From Limnephilus marmoratus (lineage: Eukaryota > Arthropoda > Insecta > Trichoptera > Limnephilidae): 64,000 nucleotides of DNA. Where the stretch lies: the NCBI GenBank assembly GCA_917880885.1, contig OU862928.1, forward strand, positions 36,754,962 to 36,818,961, in the 5' to 3' direction. Both the position numbers and the translations under genes were made by a program. Under the pieces are notes generated by a model. It was given only the letters and a program-made list of their open reading frames with translations, searched no databases and was not told where the DNA came from. Shown here piece after piece: positions 1 to 10,000 of this stretch (its first letter is position 1; every line of letters begins with the position of its first letter).

Positions 1-150
1 CCTTAGGTCTCCCTCAAACAAACTCTTCCGATCCTATCCGCCATGCAGTAGGTGGGCAAACACATAGGCCGCCAAGACTTAGACAAACCTCACCTCATGA
101 ACCCGGGCACCCTTGCTAAGTCACCAAACGGAGCGAACCACTTGGGGAAG
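1..150 (-). mobile_element. SINE-A copy, truncated by window edge
   Basis: On the minus strand this matches the SINE-A body seen at 5.7 kb and 46.5 kb, including the segment read on the plus strand as GAACCCGGGCACC and CCAAGTGGTTCGC. It carries the variant tail with CCTACTGCATGG rather than the poly(A) tail. The plus-strand left end is cut by the window edge. Confidence 0.7.
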
Positions 151-178
151 TGCAGGAAAACTTAATATTATTTAGTTG

Positions 179-1061
179 CGTTTTTAGCTACAACGCGTTT
201 TCTCTAGCATAAACTAGTTTTCACTAAATGCCTTGTTTACAACTAGAATTAACTGCAGTTCAAAAATGAATATCAGTGAAAACTAGTTCTAACTAGACAA
301 AACGCGTTTTCTCGAAATGATTCAGTTAAAACTGTTTCAACCGATGTAAAAGTTCATCGTGATTTATTTTAATTGGTCGAGTGACATCAACATACTCTCA
401 AATGATTGAGAAAGTGCAAAAGAAGTTTCTGAGATATTTGTATCTTAGAGACTTCGGATATTATCCCTGGTTATATCCATCAGCCTTTTTGTCCGGCATG
501 CTGGGTATTAATAGCCTCGCCGAAAGAAGGAAAACTGCTTTGCTGACAACAGCATATAAACTTTTAAACGGTAACATCTGTATTCCCGATATATTACAAA
601 AATTTGAGTTTTATGTCCCCGACAACTTCACAAGAGCACGCAGACACAGAACTTTTGTTGTTCCGAGATGCAGAACTAACTTACCATTAGTAATGCCGCT
701 CGGAAAAATGATTATTTTACTAAATTTCCTGCCTCCTGATATAGATATTTTTAAACTAAATATTGATCAATTCAAAAACGCTATTATTACTTAATAAAAT
801 AAAATGTATGTTTATTATTGGTTATGTAACTGTAAATGTGCATTTAAAATAAAATAAATAAATAAATAAATCAGGATAAGTTAGGTTAAGTCAATTCAGA
901 TTAGATTAAGTTAGGTTAGGTTTTTAATTAACAGTTATTAAATATTTAAATAAACAGTATCTGTATTTTCAATCACCAACAAGTTTCTCTAATACTAGTT
1001 TTAACAAAGGCAGGTAGTAAAAACTAGTGTTAATTAAGAAAACGCGTTATAACTAAAACCG
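179..1061. mobile_element. TIR element (MITE-like) holding a LINE 3' end
   Basis: Imperfect terminal inverted repeats of about 45 bp, containing AACGCGTTTTCT and ACTAGTTTT, face each other at about 179-226 and 1,016-1,061. A LINE 3' end (381-876) lies between them, so either it inserted into the element or the element captured it. No target duplication is clear. Confidence 0.5.
381..876 (+). pseudogene. LINE ORF2 C-terminal fragment with AATA tail
   Basis: The 137-residue open frame (381-794) matches the C-terminal part of insect jockey-like LINE polyproteins downstream of the reverse transcriptase. The block KFLRYLYLRDFGYYP, then a helical region and VPDNFTRARRHRTF and PRCRTNLP, is diagnostic by recall. 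The frame ends at TAA and is followed by a short A/T-rich 3' UTR ending in AATAAATAAATAAA, as expected for a 5'-truncated LINE. Nothing upstream of position 381 continues the protein, so the copy is dead on arrival. Relatives lie at 10,085-10,930 and 62,597-63,065. The apparent start codon is just an internal methionine. Confidence 0.8.
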
Positions 1062-1067
1062 AGCCAA

Positions 1068-1266
1068 TTTGGGAGGCGGTACCGCCGCCCCGGGAACCTT
1101 TATTGGATAACCAACACCTCTGCCATAGGTCACCCCAAGTGGTTCGCTATGTTTGGTGATTTAGCAGGGGTGCCCGGGTTCATGGGGTGAGGTTTGTCTA
1201 GGTCTTGGAGGCGGATGACCATATTTTCCTCAGGGCCTCCTGTGTGGAGCTCATGTAAAAAAAAAC
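1068..1266 (+). mobile_element. SINE-A copy with poly(A)
   Basis: Begins TTTGGGAGGCGG, continues through CCGCCGCCCCGGGAACC and CCAAGTGGTTCGC, and ends GGAGCTCATG followed by an A-run. It lacks about 130 bp of the middle found in the 5,703-6,036 copy, so it is internally deleted. Confidence 0.75.
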
Positions 1267-1696
1267 TGTAACATATACAATCATAACGTAGGTAGGTATG
1301 TGTTTTTCGTGTCAAATCTAGTAAATTGTGCGACTTACAAATTGCATCACAACCTCATTACGAAAGCAAACAATGCGGTTAGAGTTTACTCGAAGATTTA
1401 ATTGCTTCAGACACATTGATATATACACAGGCACGAGTGTGTATATTGTGCTATTACTACTAAATGAACCAGAGTGCGTCATCTGTCACATTGATTGAAA
1501 AATCAAATTATAATATCAGGACAAGTAGTTTTGCAATCTATTGTGATACAACAATATGTTTCTAGGAATTTCCACACTTGACTAAAAGCATCATGTTTGA
1601 ATATCGTAAACATCCATTTCAATTAACTCACATAATAATGTAAGTAGTGTATACAGAAAGCAGTTTTGTTTCAATCAAGGTCATTGGTTTCTAATA
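1267..1696. other. No gene recognised
   Basis: AT-rich sequence between SINE-A and the mariner. I see no coding potential or repeat structure. Confidence 0.5.
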
Positions 1697-1886
1697 TTAG
1701 GTCCTTACATATGAAACTGGCGTTTTGCCGTACTGGCAACTTTGATCTCAAATATCTTCTCTTTGGTTAGGAATTCCAAATTCAAATTTATACAGCTATT
1801 TACTTATGTATTTGTGTTTCGAAAATTATAATTCATTTGTTTTTTCCTTAATTGTTTTTTTTTTCTTTGCGTCACTTGTTTACAAA

Positions 1887-3267
1887 ATGGAAAACTTGAA
1901 ATATCGCGTTATTTACGAGTACGAGTTCCACCGTGGCACCAGTGCTGCAGAAACGGCTCGAAGGATTAATGATGTGTATGGCGACGGTGCCGCTAAAGAA
2001 AAAACAGTGCGTTTTTGGTTCCAACGTTTTCGTTCTGAAGAACAACCTGCAGACCTGCAGAACAAGCCCCGTGGACGGCCGGAGACCAAAGTTGATAATG
2101 AAGAATTGAAGGCTATTGTGGAAGCGGATCCATCGCAAACCACGTCCGAGTTAGCTGCAGGCTGCGGTGTTAGGGTACGAACAGGTACAAAGCGGGTTTC
2201 GGTTTTCTGATTAGTCGGCGCATGGGCGGCCGACTGGCGCAGGCATGCTGACAAGAATGTTTGTATGTCAACGTATCAGATCGAACATAGTGAAGGCAGG
2301 TTCAGATTTGTGTCCGTGCGAGGCGGCGCCGATAAGCTTTACCGGAATGAATTCTTAATTCCTGCTCGCTGGTGACGCCGGTCAGAATCTGATATCAAAA
2401 TGAGCGACCTGTTAATTGCCGCTGTTTTCAATCAATCGCCAATCTGGGATAAAATAAATACATTCCATAGCACCAGAAATGTTATTGACAAGTGATGGGA
2501 TGAAATCAACAAGATAAAATTTTGAAATAACCTCAAATGTCACAAGTGAATTCCTTTCAGGCACGTACCTACTTAACATATTATCATGTTCTCCTGAGGT
2601 TTTTTTCATATTTAAAGATACAAATTACCAAATACAATTGTTTTATTCCTTAATTTTAAGAAAGGATTCTCCAGGAGTGAATAATCGTCGTCTACGAACT
2701 CGACATTTGGTAAAAACTGACAGCTGCTGTCAAGCTACCGCGCAGGTAGCGCAAGTTTTATCCGCGTTCTGTTTGTCCACATCTCGGCGTCAACAGCCGC
2801 CGGTGGAACAGGGCACTGAAAGCCGTTAATCTGAAAACCGAAACCCACTTTGTTTTTGTTCTTACCCTTAGTTATAAAACTGTTTTAATCCACTCGAAGC
2901 AAATTGGGAAGGTGAAAAAGCTTGAAAGGTGGGTACCTCACGAATTGAGTGAAGCAAATCAACAAACGCGCGTTAGAACGCTAGACCACACACTGCACAA
3001 CAGACGGCTATCAAATTAGAGGAGCTTCAATTGGAATGTCTAAGATATCCACCGTACTCTCCGGACCTTGCCCCAACAGATTACCGTTTTTTACGAAATT
3101 TGGAAAACTTCTTGCAAGAGAAAAAATTCAACTCCGATGGGGCAGTCCAAACCGCCTTCAAAGATTTTATTGATTCCCGTCCGAATGGTTTTTTTAGTAA
3201 AGGGATCGATGAACTACCTATGAGATGGCAAAAGTGCATAGATAGCAATGGTACATACTTTGATTAA
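1887..3267 (+). pseudogene. mariner transposase, interrupted and deleted
   Basis: The N-terminal part starts at ATG 1,887 (MENLKYRVIYEYEF) and holds the paired helix-turn-helix DNA-binding region with VRFWFQRFRS and the linker GRPETKVDNEEL. The frame is cut after SELAAGCGV by the MITE at 2,173-2,867. It resumes past the duplicated TTA with KTVLIH and KLERWVPHELSEANQQTR. After about 3,015 the sequence jumps to YPPYSPDLAPTDYRF, the block carrying the third catalytic aspartate of the DD34D triad, and ends at TAA 3,265-3,267. The segment with the first two catalytic aspartates is absent, so this transposase cannot work. Family assignment is from recalled mariner motifs. Confidence 0.88.
2173..2867. 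mobile_element. PIF/Harbinger-like MITE inside mariner
   Basis: Inverted ends begin GGGTACGAACAG and GGGTAAGAACAA and continue through GGGTTTCGGTTTTC. TTA is duplicated at 2,170-2,172 and 2,868-2,870. A 3-bp TTA duplication fits the PIF/Harbinger preference for TWA. The 695-bp insert has no transposase. It splits the mariner transposase frame, so it is younger than the mariner. Confidence 0.75.
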
Positions 3268-3361
3268 ATAAATATATTATATTTAAAAAAAATCGACTTT
3301 ATGTTCCTCCCATACAAAACGCCAATTTCATATGTAAGGACCTAATATAACCCCATTTCAA

Positions 3362-3580
3362 AAGATCACCGGGAACCATTTGCTGGATAACCAACACCTC
3401 TGCCATAGGTCACCCCAAGTGGTTCGCTACGTTTTATAACGAAGCAGGGGTGCCCGGGTTCATGCGGTGAGGTCTGACTTGGCGGCGGATACGTTTGCCA
3501 ACCTACTGCGTGGCAGGCCGAATTGGCAGAGACTAGTTGAGGGAGACCTTTTGACCTCTCCAGCAGGACTCTCTTGAAAC
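3362..3580 (+). mobile_element. SINE-A copy, variant tail
   Basis: Shares GGAACCATTTG, GGATAACCAACACCTCTGCC and CCAAGTGGTTCGC with other SINE-A copies. It ends in the GGCGGATACG..CCTACTGCGTGGCAGG variant rather than the LINE-like poly(A) tail. Confidence 0.65.
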
Positions 3581-3591
3581 TGATAAAATAA

Positions 3592-3780
3592 GTCCGGTCA
3601 GTGGCAGCGTTAGCATCGCATTTGGATGCCACCCGGGCGTCGCGTGTTCAATTTCAAGTCCCCCATCACAACACACGCAACATTTTCCGCTTACTGTGGT
3701 GGTAGTAGGAGTTTTTCAAATAATGTCAAGTTATTCGTAATCCGGGAATGTTTGTATTTCTTTAAAAAAAATAAAAATGA
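3592..3780 (+). mobile_element. SINE-B copy (tRNA-like head)
   Basis: A degenerate RNA polymerase III B box, GTTCAATTTC, follows GCGTCGCGT, then a body with TGGTGGTAGTAGGAG and a tail TTATTCGTAATCCGGGAATG. The copies at 7,480-7,680 (minus) and 12,755-12,925 share this order. The head is tRNA-derived by inference. Confidence 0.65.
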
Positions 3781-3829
3781 CATCGCCTTGCACCAAAACC
3801 TCCTAGATCTAGGTTTTGTTTGCACTTGA

Positions 3830-4690
3830 GGGAGCGGGAGACAGAACGAGAAATAAAAGGCGTCGGGTCGAAATAGTGAGTCAGTCGTTTATTGGGCTAC
3901 GTAGCAGATGGTCGGTGAGCGGTAACTTGATGTAATGCGGAGTGCCGTAGATGATGCTGCAGGCGTACGGAGGTGGAGATGGTGTGGTGAAGGTCAGCGA
4001 GTTGCTCGACACCATGGCGGTGGAGATGACCTATCTTCCAGGCCGTTGCTCGACGCTTTGAATCGCGGAGATGAACGGTATGTGGCTCGGTGAGCTGAGC
4101 CACCAGCAGGTAGTCCTGGCGAGGCGGAGCGTGTTTCCATGGCAGCGAAGCACGGTGGGGCTTCGGGGTGCCATGAAGTGGTGAGCTGATCCCTGGACTG
4201 AAGGTGCGTCAAACCTTATAAGTCGCGGGATGGAGCTGATCTCAGGAGCTGAAAACACGGTGGGCCTTAGAGCTGAGACGTGGTGATGGACCTCGAGGAA
4301 GCTGCCCTGGAGCGTAGCGATACCATGCAGGAGCACTTATTACATGTTGAGATATTGACCGACGATTAATGTGAGACTGAACTGCAGCGGGCAAGCGATC
4401 GGCTGCTTATATAGCCGCGGTAGAGTAACTACCTCGCGGTAGGTAATACGAGCCACCTCGGCAGTTGACGAGAATATTCGGCGCCGTACAGATATTGTAC
4501 GGTGCTGTCTCGAGACCTTTCTAGGCGGAGGCGATATTATTATCGTCGGGCTGGCACGGGAGGCGAGAAAGTACATCGCGGCCAGTATAGGTACGAAGGT
4601 ACCTAGGCAAGTAGGTTTGCCGATGGGCGCGAATATTAGGAGATGTTTCTCGTATGTTCTTTTGATGGCGAAGATAATAATGATGTGTCG
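3830..4690 (-). mobile_element. Probable solo LTR, minus orientation
   Basis: A GC-rich block stands out from its AT-rich surroundings. Read on the minus strand it has a TATA box (TATATAAG at about 4,413-4,406), an initiator TCAGT about 30 bp downstream, and AATAAA (plus-strand TTTATT at 3,888-3,893) about 490 bp further on. That U3-R-U5 order is what an LTR would show. No second copy, primer site or gag-pol is visible, and the exact ends are unknown. A host promoter is the alternative. Confidence 0.4.
4376..4414 (-). promoter_or_regulatory. Core promoter: TATA box plus initiator
   Basis: On the minus strand TATATAAG is followed about 30 bp later by TCAGTC, an arthropod initiator match. It sits inside the probable solo LTR and would direct transcription toward lower coordinates. 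Confidence 0.45.
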
Positions 4691-4691
4691 C

Positions 4692-4800
4692 CACACACTG
4701 AACCCCCGATTCCTACCCACCCTTCATATCTTTTACCTTCCCAGATCTTCCTCGCCTTCCTTTCCTAAAAAGACCATCCACACAGCATCCCCAAAGATGA
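4692..4800 (+). mobile_element. SINE-A 3' fragment
   Basis: Starts at CACACTGAACCCCC and runs through CCACACAGCATCCCCAAAGA, the 3' third of the SINE-A consensus. The 5' two thirds are missing. Confidence 0.65.
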
Positions 4801-4954
4801 AATATAATTTAAGAAACATTTTATGAGGTTAGCTGTTTACAGGGTAGGTTTATAGCTTTTAAAATGTGTCTTAAACTCAGGGTGCCTGTGGATATTTTGG
4901 CCTCAAAACCAAAATAAATTTTGGAACAAAAAAGCCGTGTAACTGTTCACCTTA

Positions 4955-5285
4955 TCCACTAGAGCACTTTTTGCCAGAATATGGCACTATTTAAAATACC
5001 TAGGATTGCTTTACTGCCAATTTTGGCAAATTTTTCCCTTATTTGTAAGTAATTAAGTAGAAGTTTAAGATTTTATTGTATTTTTTTTATAAATCCTACG
5101 AATATGTGATAATCGACAAAAGATAGATGAATTCATTGGCTATATAGAATTATAATCAGTGTGTACGTCTCCATATTAAAATTCGGAGGTATGATTTTTT
5201 TAATGTGGGCGGAAAATATTCAAAATGGTCACCAAAAAATCTCGAGCAATCCGAGAAAAAAGGTTTATGTAATTTTTTTGCTTAA
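4955..5285. repeat. Dispersed repeat C, copy 1
   Basis: About 300 bp aligns by eye with 11,305-11,640. Shared words include ATGGCACTATTTAAAATACC, TCCTACGAATATGTGATAAT and GAATTCATTGGCTATATAGA. No coding potential. Confidence 0.7.
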
Positions 5286-5384
5286 AAATTACATTCAAAA
5301 TAGTATTTTTGCCCCCCGCAAAGGCCACTTTTGCTGACTGATTTATTTGCTGACTGCCTTTTGAGTTTTAGATCCGCCCCTGTT

Positions 5385-5480
5385 AGCCCACCAACAACTC
5401 CAACAGTTGGTAAGTTGGGAGAGGACAGATGGGGTAGAGGAAGGTTGAGAAGAACAAGGCTATTTAGATCTAGTCAATAA
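5385..5480. repeat. Dispersed repeat D fragment
   Basis: Contains GGCTATTTAGATCTAGTCAA after a GGGAGAGG-rich stretch, matching 18.12-18.29 kb and 21.19-21.48 kb. No coding potential. 5,480-5,700 holds nothing I recognise. Confidence 0.5.
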
Positions 5481-5702
5481 ACACACACGGCTGAAGTCAT
5501 TTCAAGCTAATCAGGATGGAGGACTTATAGTTTATTTCGAATAAAACATAACAGAGTAAAGTTTATCATCATCTATCCGACAGACGTTAACTATCGTGTG
5601 ATACGCACTCTGACTCGTCCCAGCAGCACAGCACTTACGAATACTGCCGATGTGCGTCAGAATTTTTTTTTGTTGCAAACTGACATCTTCATTCACGCTT
5701 TG

Positions 5703-6036
5703 GGAGGCGGGTATGGGTACCGCCGCCCCGGGAACCATTTATTGGATAACCAACACCTCTGCAATAGGTCATCCTAAGTGGTTCGCTACGTTTGGTGACT
5801 TAGCAGGGGTGCTCGGGTTCCTGGGGTGAGGTTTGTCTAGGTCTTGGAGGCGGATGACCAAGACACACTGAACCCCAGATTCCTACCCACCCCTTAAACC
5901 CTTTTCCTTCCCAGAACTCTCCTCTCCTTCATTTCCTTAAAAAAGCCCTCCACAGAGCATCCCCAAAGATGACATAGGCTGTGAGGGAAATTATTTTCCT
6001 CATGGCCTCCTGTGTAGAGCTCATGTAAAAAAAAAA
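5703..6036 (+). mobile_element. SINE-A copy, near full length with poly(A)
   Basis: A long copy from GGGAGGCGGGTATGGGTACC to GAGCTCATG followed by at least 13 A. The last 130 bp (CCCTCCACAGAGCATCCCC to the A-run) resembles the 3' end of the LINE at 8,355-8,770. An A-tail and a shared LINE tail fit retroposition by LINE machinery. Confidence 0.75.
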
Positions 6037-6047
6037 AAAATCACGCT

Positions 6048-6255
6048 TTGGGAGGCACGTATGGGTACCGCCGCCCCGGGAACCATTTATTGGATAACCA
6101 GCACCTCTGCCATAGGACACCCCAAGTGGTTCGCTAAGTTTGGTGACTTAGCAGGGGTGCCGGGGTTCATGGGGTTTGTCCGGGTATTAGCGGCGGATAT
6201 GTCTGCCCACCAGCTGCATGGCAGGTACCCGCGGCCCGGCGTGTTCACTTGACAG
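6048..6255 (+). mobile_element. SINE-A copy, variant tail
   Basis: Lies 11 bp after the previous copy in the same orientation. Same head, but the tail is the GGCGGATATGTCTGCCCACC variant without poly(A). The two may be dimeric or independent insertions. Confidence 0.7.
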
Positions 6256-7324
6256 CTCCTCTCCCGCCGACACCGACTCCAAAAATAACAATCGTACCTA
6301 CATATTGATGAGTAGAAAAGGTAAGTTGATTATAAAGTTGTAGAAGAATACGAAATTATTTTTTTACTTTTTAGTGCATTTTTGAAGTCGTTTTTATGTT
6401 TTGTTAAAATTTTTGTTTATTTTTTGATTTTTAGTGAATCTGAAGTACACTAACTAATTCAATTACGATTCGGCCGAGTATCATAAATTTGTTCTTCAGA
6501 ATTGGAGAGTTCCGTTACTTTGTCATGGATCCCATAATCAGAACCTAACCAAACTCTCATCAAACTACCCTTGAAGTACATCCTTTCCAATAAAAAAAGA
6601 ATCATCGAAATCGGTTGGCGTGATATTGAGTTATTCGTCCATTTGTCGCGCACATACTTGATGCAAATTAAAGACTTATATGATTTTCTCATGGATGCCA
6701 TTGTCAGAACTGAACCAAATTAAAATGGGACCACACGGGAAGCACCAGCTTTCAAATAAAAAAAGAATCATCAATATCGGTTCACCCAGTCGAAAGTTCT
6801 GAGGTAACAAACATAAAAAAAAAATTAAAAAAATACAGTCGAATTGAGAACCTCCTCCTTTTCGAAGTCGTTTAAAAATGTGATTTATATGCAAAAATAT
6901 AATAACCTTCTTGAAAATAAATCATCGCTACAATGTCTACACTTCTTTCAAGTTCATTATAATTTTAACATTATTTATGAACATTTACATAAATATTGTG
7001 TGGTTTTCCTGAATAAGATAAAATATATTTACATTCATAAGAATTATTATTCAATTTAGACTAAAAACAAAACAATCTGTGTGTTTTTTTGTCCTCAATA
7101 TTTGAACAGATTATTTCATGGAAAAATTTTGAAGGCCACCATTTTATATGTAGATCATTTGCTACGGGACTAAGATCAAAATTTTCAAACTTTTTGAAGT
7201 AAAACTTCTTTAGCCCCTTTAGAGATTTGAAATTCGGATGAAACGTATATATGCATCACAAAAAAATATTTTTGACGGTCCTTGGTTCTAATTTAATGCG
7301 GTAAATTCACAACTACGCACGGGC
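6256..7324. other. AT-rich; a duplicated ~170-bp repeat unit at 6.47-6.83 kb
   Basis: No gene recognised. Two diverged units share CATGGAT, a TCAGAAC..AACC block, AATAAAAAAAGAATCATC and ATCGGTT, at about 6,520-6,625 and 6,690-6,800. This looks like part of a transposable element of unknown class. The remainder to 7,324 is low-complexity A/T sequence. Confidence 0.45.
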
Positions 7325-7420
7325 CTCTAATAGCGCAGCGGTATGAAGCGCCTGACTCTCAGCACCCAGAGAGACATCCAGCGAACGGAGGTTCGAAACC
7401 TACCAAATCCAAAAAAATAA
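7325..7420 (+). mobile_element. tRNA-like SINE head
   Basis: Contains an A-box-like TAGCGCAGCGGTATGAAGC and a B box GGTTCGAAACC about 50 bp later, followed by an A-rich tail. Spacing fits a tRNA-derived promoter, but acceptor pairing is poor, so this is a SINE rather than a tRNA gene. Confidence 0.55.
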
Positions 7421-7479
7421 ACATTTTTATTTTTGTAAAATCAATATCCAATGATATGATTTTCACGGCCAAAAGTTAG

Positions 7480-7680
7480 TTTTTTTTTTTTTTAAAAGAA
7501 AGACAAACATTCGCGGGTTACGAATAACCCAACAATGTTTGAAAATCTCCTACTACCACCACAGAAAGCCGAAAATGTTGCTTGTGTTGTGATGGAGGAC
7601 TTAGCCAGCCGAGGAATCGAACACGCGACGCTCGGGTGGGACCCAAGCGATATGCCCACTCAACCACTGATTGGTCAGTA
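7480..7680 (-). mobile_element. SINE-B copy, minus
   Basis: On the minus strand: GAGTGGGCATATCGCTTGGG, then GCGTCGCGTGTTCGATTCC (B box), the TGGTGGTAGTAGGAG body and the TTATTCGTAACCCGCGAATG tail. The A-rich tail appears as a T-run at about 7,480. This is the best preserved of the three copies. Confidence 0.7.
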
Positions 7681-7681
7681 T

Positions 7682-7856
7682 TTTCGATATTTGTTTTTGG
7701 GGTGTTATGTCGTGTTGCGCTACCTCCTTCTTTAGCCAAAGTTTCGGACAGCGTTACGTTCACACATCTGACACTGTAATGCTGTCTGAAACGTTGGCTA
7801 AAGGAGGAGGTAGCGCAACACGGCATAACACCCCAAAAACAAATATCGTTAATATC
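7682..7856. mobile_element. Hairpin MITE next to SINE-B
   Basis: Arms of about 75 bp (CGATATTTGTTTTTGGGGTG on the left, its complement on the right) flank a 15-25 bp loop, giving a near-perfect fold-back element. It directly abuts the 5' end of the minus-strand SINE-B. Confidence 0.65.
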
Positions 7857-8202
7857 CAATCTTCAAACCCTCATAAAATAAATTGGCAAAAGAAAAAAGA
7901 GAATTGAACAATCTGATTTTTAACTTCGTTTCTATGTGATATGATGACCTCTTCCTGTTGTACTGTACAAGAGTCCCAACCGCTCGGGGCGGTGGAAAAA
8001 GATGTAATGACTGCAGAAGAATTCCAACTGCGTAGAGCCAGTTGCACACCCAATATGGTTAGCAGAAAAATAAGGATGAAAAAAGACTGTTTTACCTGAA
8101 AAAAAGCTGTATAAGTTTCATAACGCCAGAGTTCACAATTTGAGATTTGCTGCTTTAGAAATAATTTTTTTGTTTTATTTATTTTATTAGCTATACCTAC
8201 AT

Positions 8203-8350
8203 AGGAGGCCCGAGGAAAATAACTTTCCTCAGAACCTAGGTCACCTTTGGGGATACTGTGTGGAGGGTCTTTTTGGGGAAAGGAAGTTCTGGGAAGGAAA
8301 AATGTATGAGGAGTAAGTAGGAATCTGCAGGTACAGGAGTGACGGACGCA
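8203..8350 (-). mobile_element. SINE-A 3' fragment, minus
   Basis: On the minus strand it contains ACCCTCCACACAGTATCCCC and GAGGAAAGTTATTTTCCTC, the tail half of SINE-A. The head is missing. 7,857-8,202 holds nothing else I recognise. Confidence 0.6.
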
Positions 8351-8354
8351 TGAA

Positions 8355-8770
8355 TCCATTCCTTCCACTGCGGTGCGAAGTCCGTTCGATAGATTCTCCC
8401 TTCTTAACAGAAGGATTGCAATCTTTAGAGTACAGGCGTCGGGTGGGAATGCTATCCTTGTTCTACCGGTATGCTCCGATGAACTAGCGTCATTGATCCC
8501 TTCGGCACCGGTGCATAGTCGTGAAACACGCCAAACTCGTGCCCAACATTTCTACACGGTTGATATTTGTCACATGAAAACTGGTTGCTTCTTCGACTTG
8601 TTCTTGTGTTCCAACAGCTCGGCTGTGGAACGATTTACCGGCCTCTGTGTTTCCTCTTTCCTACAACATGGGTCTTTTCAAGACCAATGTTCATTCCTTC
8701 CTCTCCTCAAATAGACCCTCCACACAGCATCTCAGATGAGGGCCTCCTGTGTGGAGTTAATGTAAAAAAA
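8355..8770 (+). pseudogene. CR1/jockey-like LINE C-terminal fragment and 3' end
   Basis: One frame reads LQSLEYRRRVGMLSLFYRY, then after frame slips PTARLWNDLPASVFPLSYN and LFKTNVHSFLS. This series is typical of the very C-terminus of CR1/jockey-group LINE ORF2 proteins in insects (by recall). It is frameshifted and 5'-truncated, so non-functional. The sequence then runs into CCCTCCACACAGCATCTC, GGCCTCCTGTGTGGAG and an A-run, which is also the 3' end of SINE-A. This links the SINE-A tail to a LINE tail. Confidence 0.7.
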
Positions 8771-8785
8771 AGCGATGTAACAAGA

Positions 8786-9010
8786 GTCTGGCTGGAGAGC
8801 TCTACCTCAACCAGTCTCTCCCGATCCGGCCCGCCACGTAATAGGTGGGCAAACACATCCACCATCAAGACCTAGACAAACCTCACCCCATGAATTCAGG
8901 CACCACTGCTAAATCACCAAATTAGCAAACCACTTGGAGTGACCTATGGCAGAGGTGTTGGTTATCAAATAAATGATTCCCGGAGTGGCTTTACATACCA
9001 TACCCGCCTC
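8786..9010 (-). mobile_element. SINE-A copy, minus
   Basis: On the minus strand the head GGGAGGCGGGTATGGTATGT is diverged at the CCGCCGCCCC block, then GGTTATCAAATAAATGATTC is present. It ends in the variant tail with CACCTATTACGTGGCGG. It lies in inverted order to the LINE just upstream. Confidence 0.65.
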
Positions 9011-9434
9011 CCAAATTGTATACTGTTTTATAGGTAAGACTGTCTCTCACAACAGTACATAATTGTATTACCATTTTAAGCCCTTGCCCGGAATAACGTT
9101 GTGTCCTAAAATTTTCTTATTTTGAGAAAGATGATAAAAACAAAACCAGTTATGTTTCATTGCATTTTATATTTAAAATACAATAAACACACAATTCTTA
9201 AGTTTTAAATGAAAATTGGTGAAGAACGGCAATTAAATTAGAATTCCATCGATAACTTCAACATTGAAAGTTTCGTTGGACGTGCCGTTATTGTGGGTAG
9301 TTCGTTTAAGTTCATCAAACTAAAATTATGCTAATAAATTTTAAGCACGGAAAGAATTCAAGATAACCCATGACCTTTATGATGTACATACGTACAAATG
9401 GAGCCTAAACAATTCTCAATAGTGTGAAAGTGGA

Positions 9435-10000
9435 CATACTTAAACAGCCGAACACATTGTAGAAGTAACTCTGAATTGGATTCCTGGACATGTTGGCATA
9501 GTGGGTAACAATTTTGCAGATCCCTTGGCAAAACTAGGAGCGTCCAACTCTGTTGTTACCCTTGTAAACCATATTCCCCAATCTGATGTTTTTTCCATCA
9601 TCAAAGACAGATCTCACAATGTTGGAGCATTGCAAGTCAATCCAAGGGAGCCTGCTACGTTTCAATTCAAAGGACTATCCCATCAAAACCATAGTTTAAA
9701 ATTTCCTCACTTATTCGAATGAGAATTATTGGACATTGTTCCGTTCCTTCTCACCTTTTTAAAATTCACGTCCTTGACTCCCCAGATTGTACATTCTGTG
9801 GTCTGATGTGGGAACTTTAGATCACATATTTTTTGGTTGTCCCTCTCATCTATCAAGCGTTATCTAAAATTGCCTCCCCTCCATTCAATATCTCATCTGA
9901 TCTAAGTCTGAACTCGACTTCAATCTTCCATATAACTCTGAAATTTACACATTTAAATAGAATTATTATGTAAATTCACCTTTCCTTTCTCCGTAATTTT
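9435..10000 (+). pseudogene. LINE RNase H domain fragment
   Basis: Translation gives VTLNWIPGHVGIVGNNFADP then LAKLGAS, the RNase H block W-x-P-x-H-x-G-x2-G-N-x2-A-D with its histidine and last aspartate, typical of I/jockey/LOA-group LINEs. After a frame slip near 9,720 it continues RIIGHCSVPSHLFKIH and DSPDCTFCG, the usual post-RNase H zinc-ribbon-like stretch. The frame breaks again near GTLDHIFF. No reverse transcriptase is attached upstream, so it is a truncated relic. 9,011-9,434 holds nothing recognisable. Confidence 0.75.

Larger units (their letters stand above)
1697..3345 (+). mobile_element. mariner element, non-autonomous
   Basis: Inverted termini starting TTAGGTCCTTACATATGAAA lie at 1,697 and, reversed, end at 3,345. 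Both sides are flanked by TA, the target used by Tc1/mariner. The 1,649-bp element holds a broken transposase and a nested MITE (2,173-2,867). Without the MITE it would be about 950 bp, shorter than the usual 1.3 kb, because the catalytic middle is also missing. Confidence 0.88.

Noticed and set aside
7325..7420. Functional tRNA gene
   Set aside because: A and B boxes are present but acceptor pairing and anticodon arm are poor. An A-rich tail indicates a SINE.
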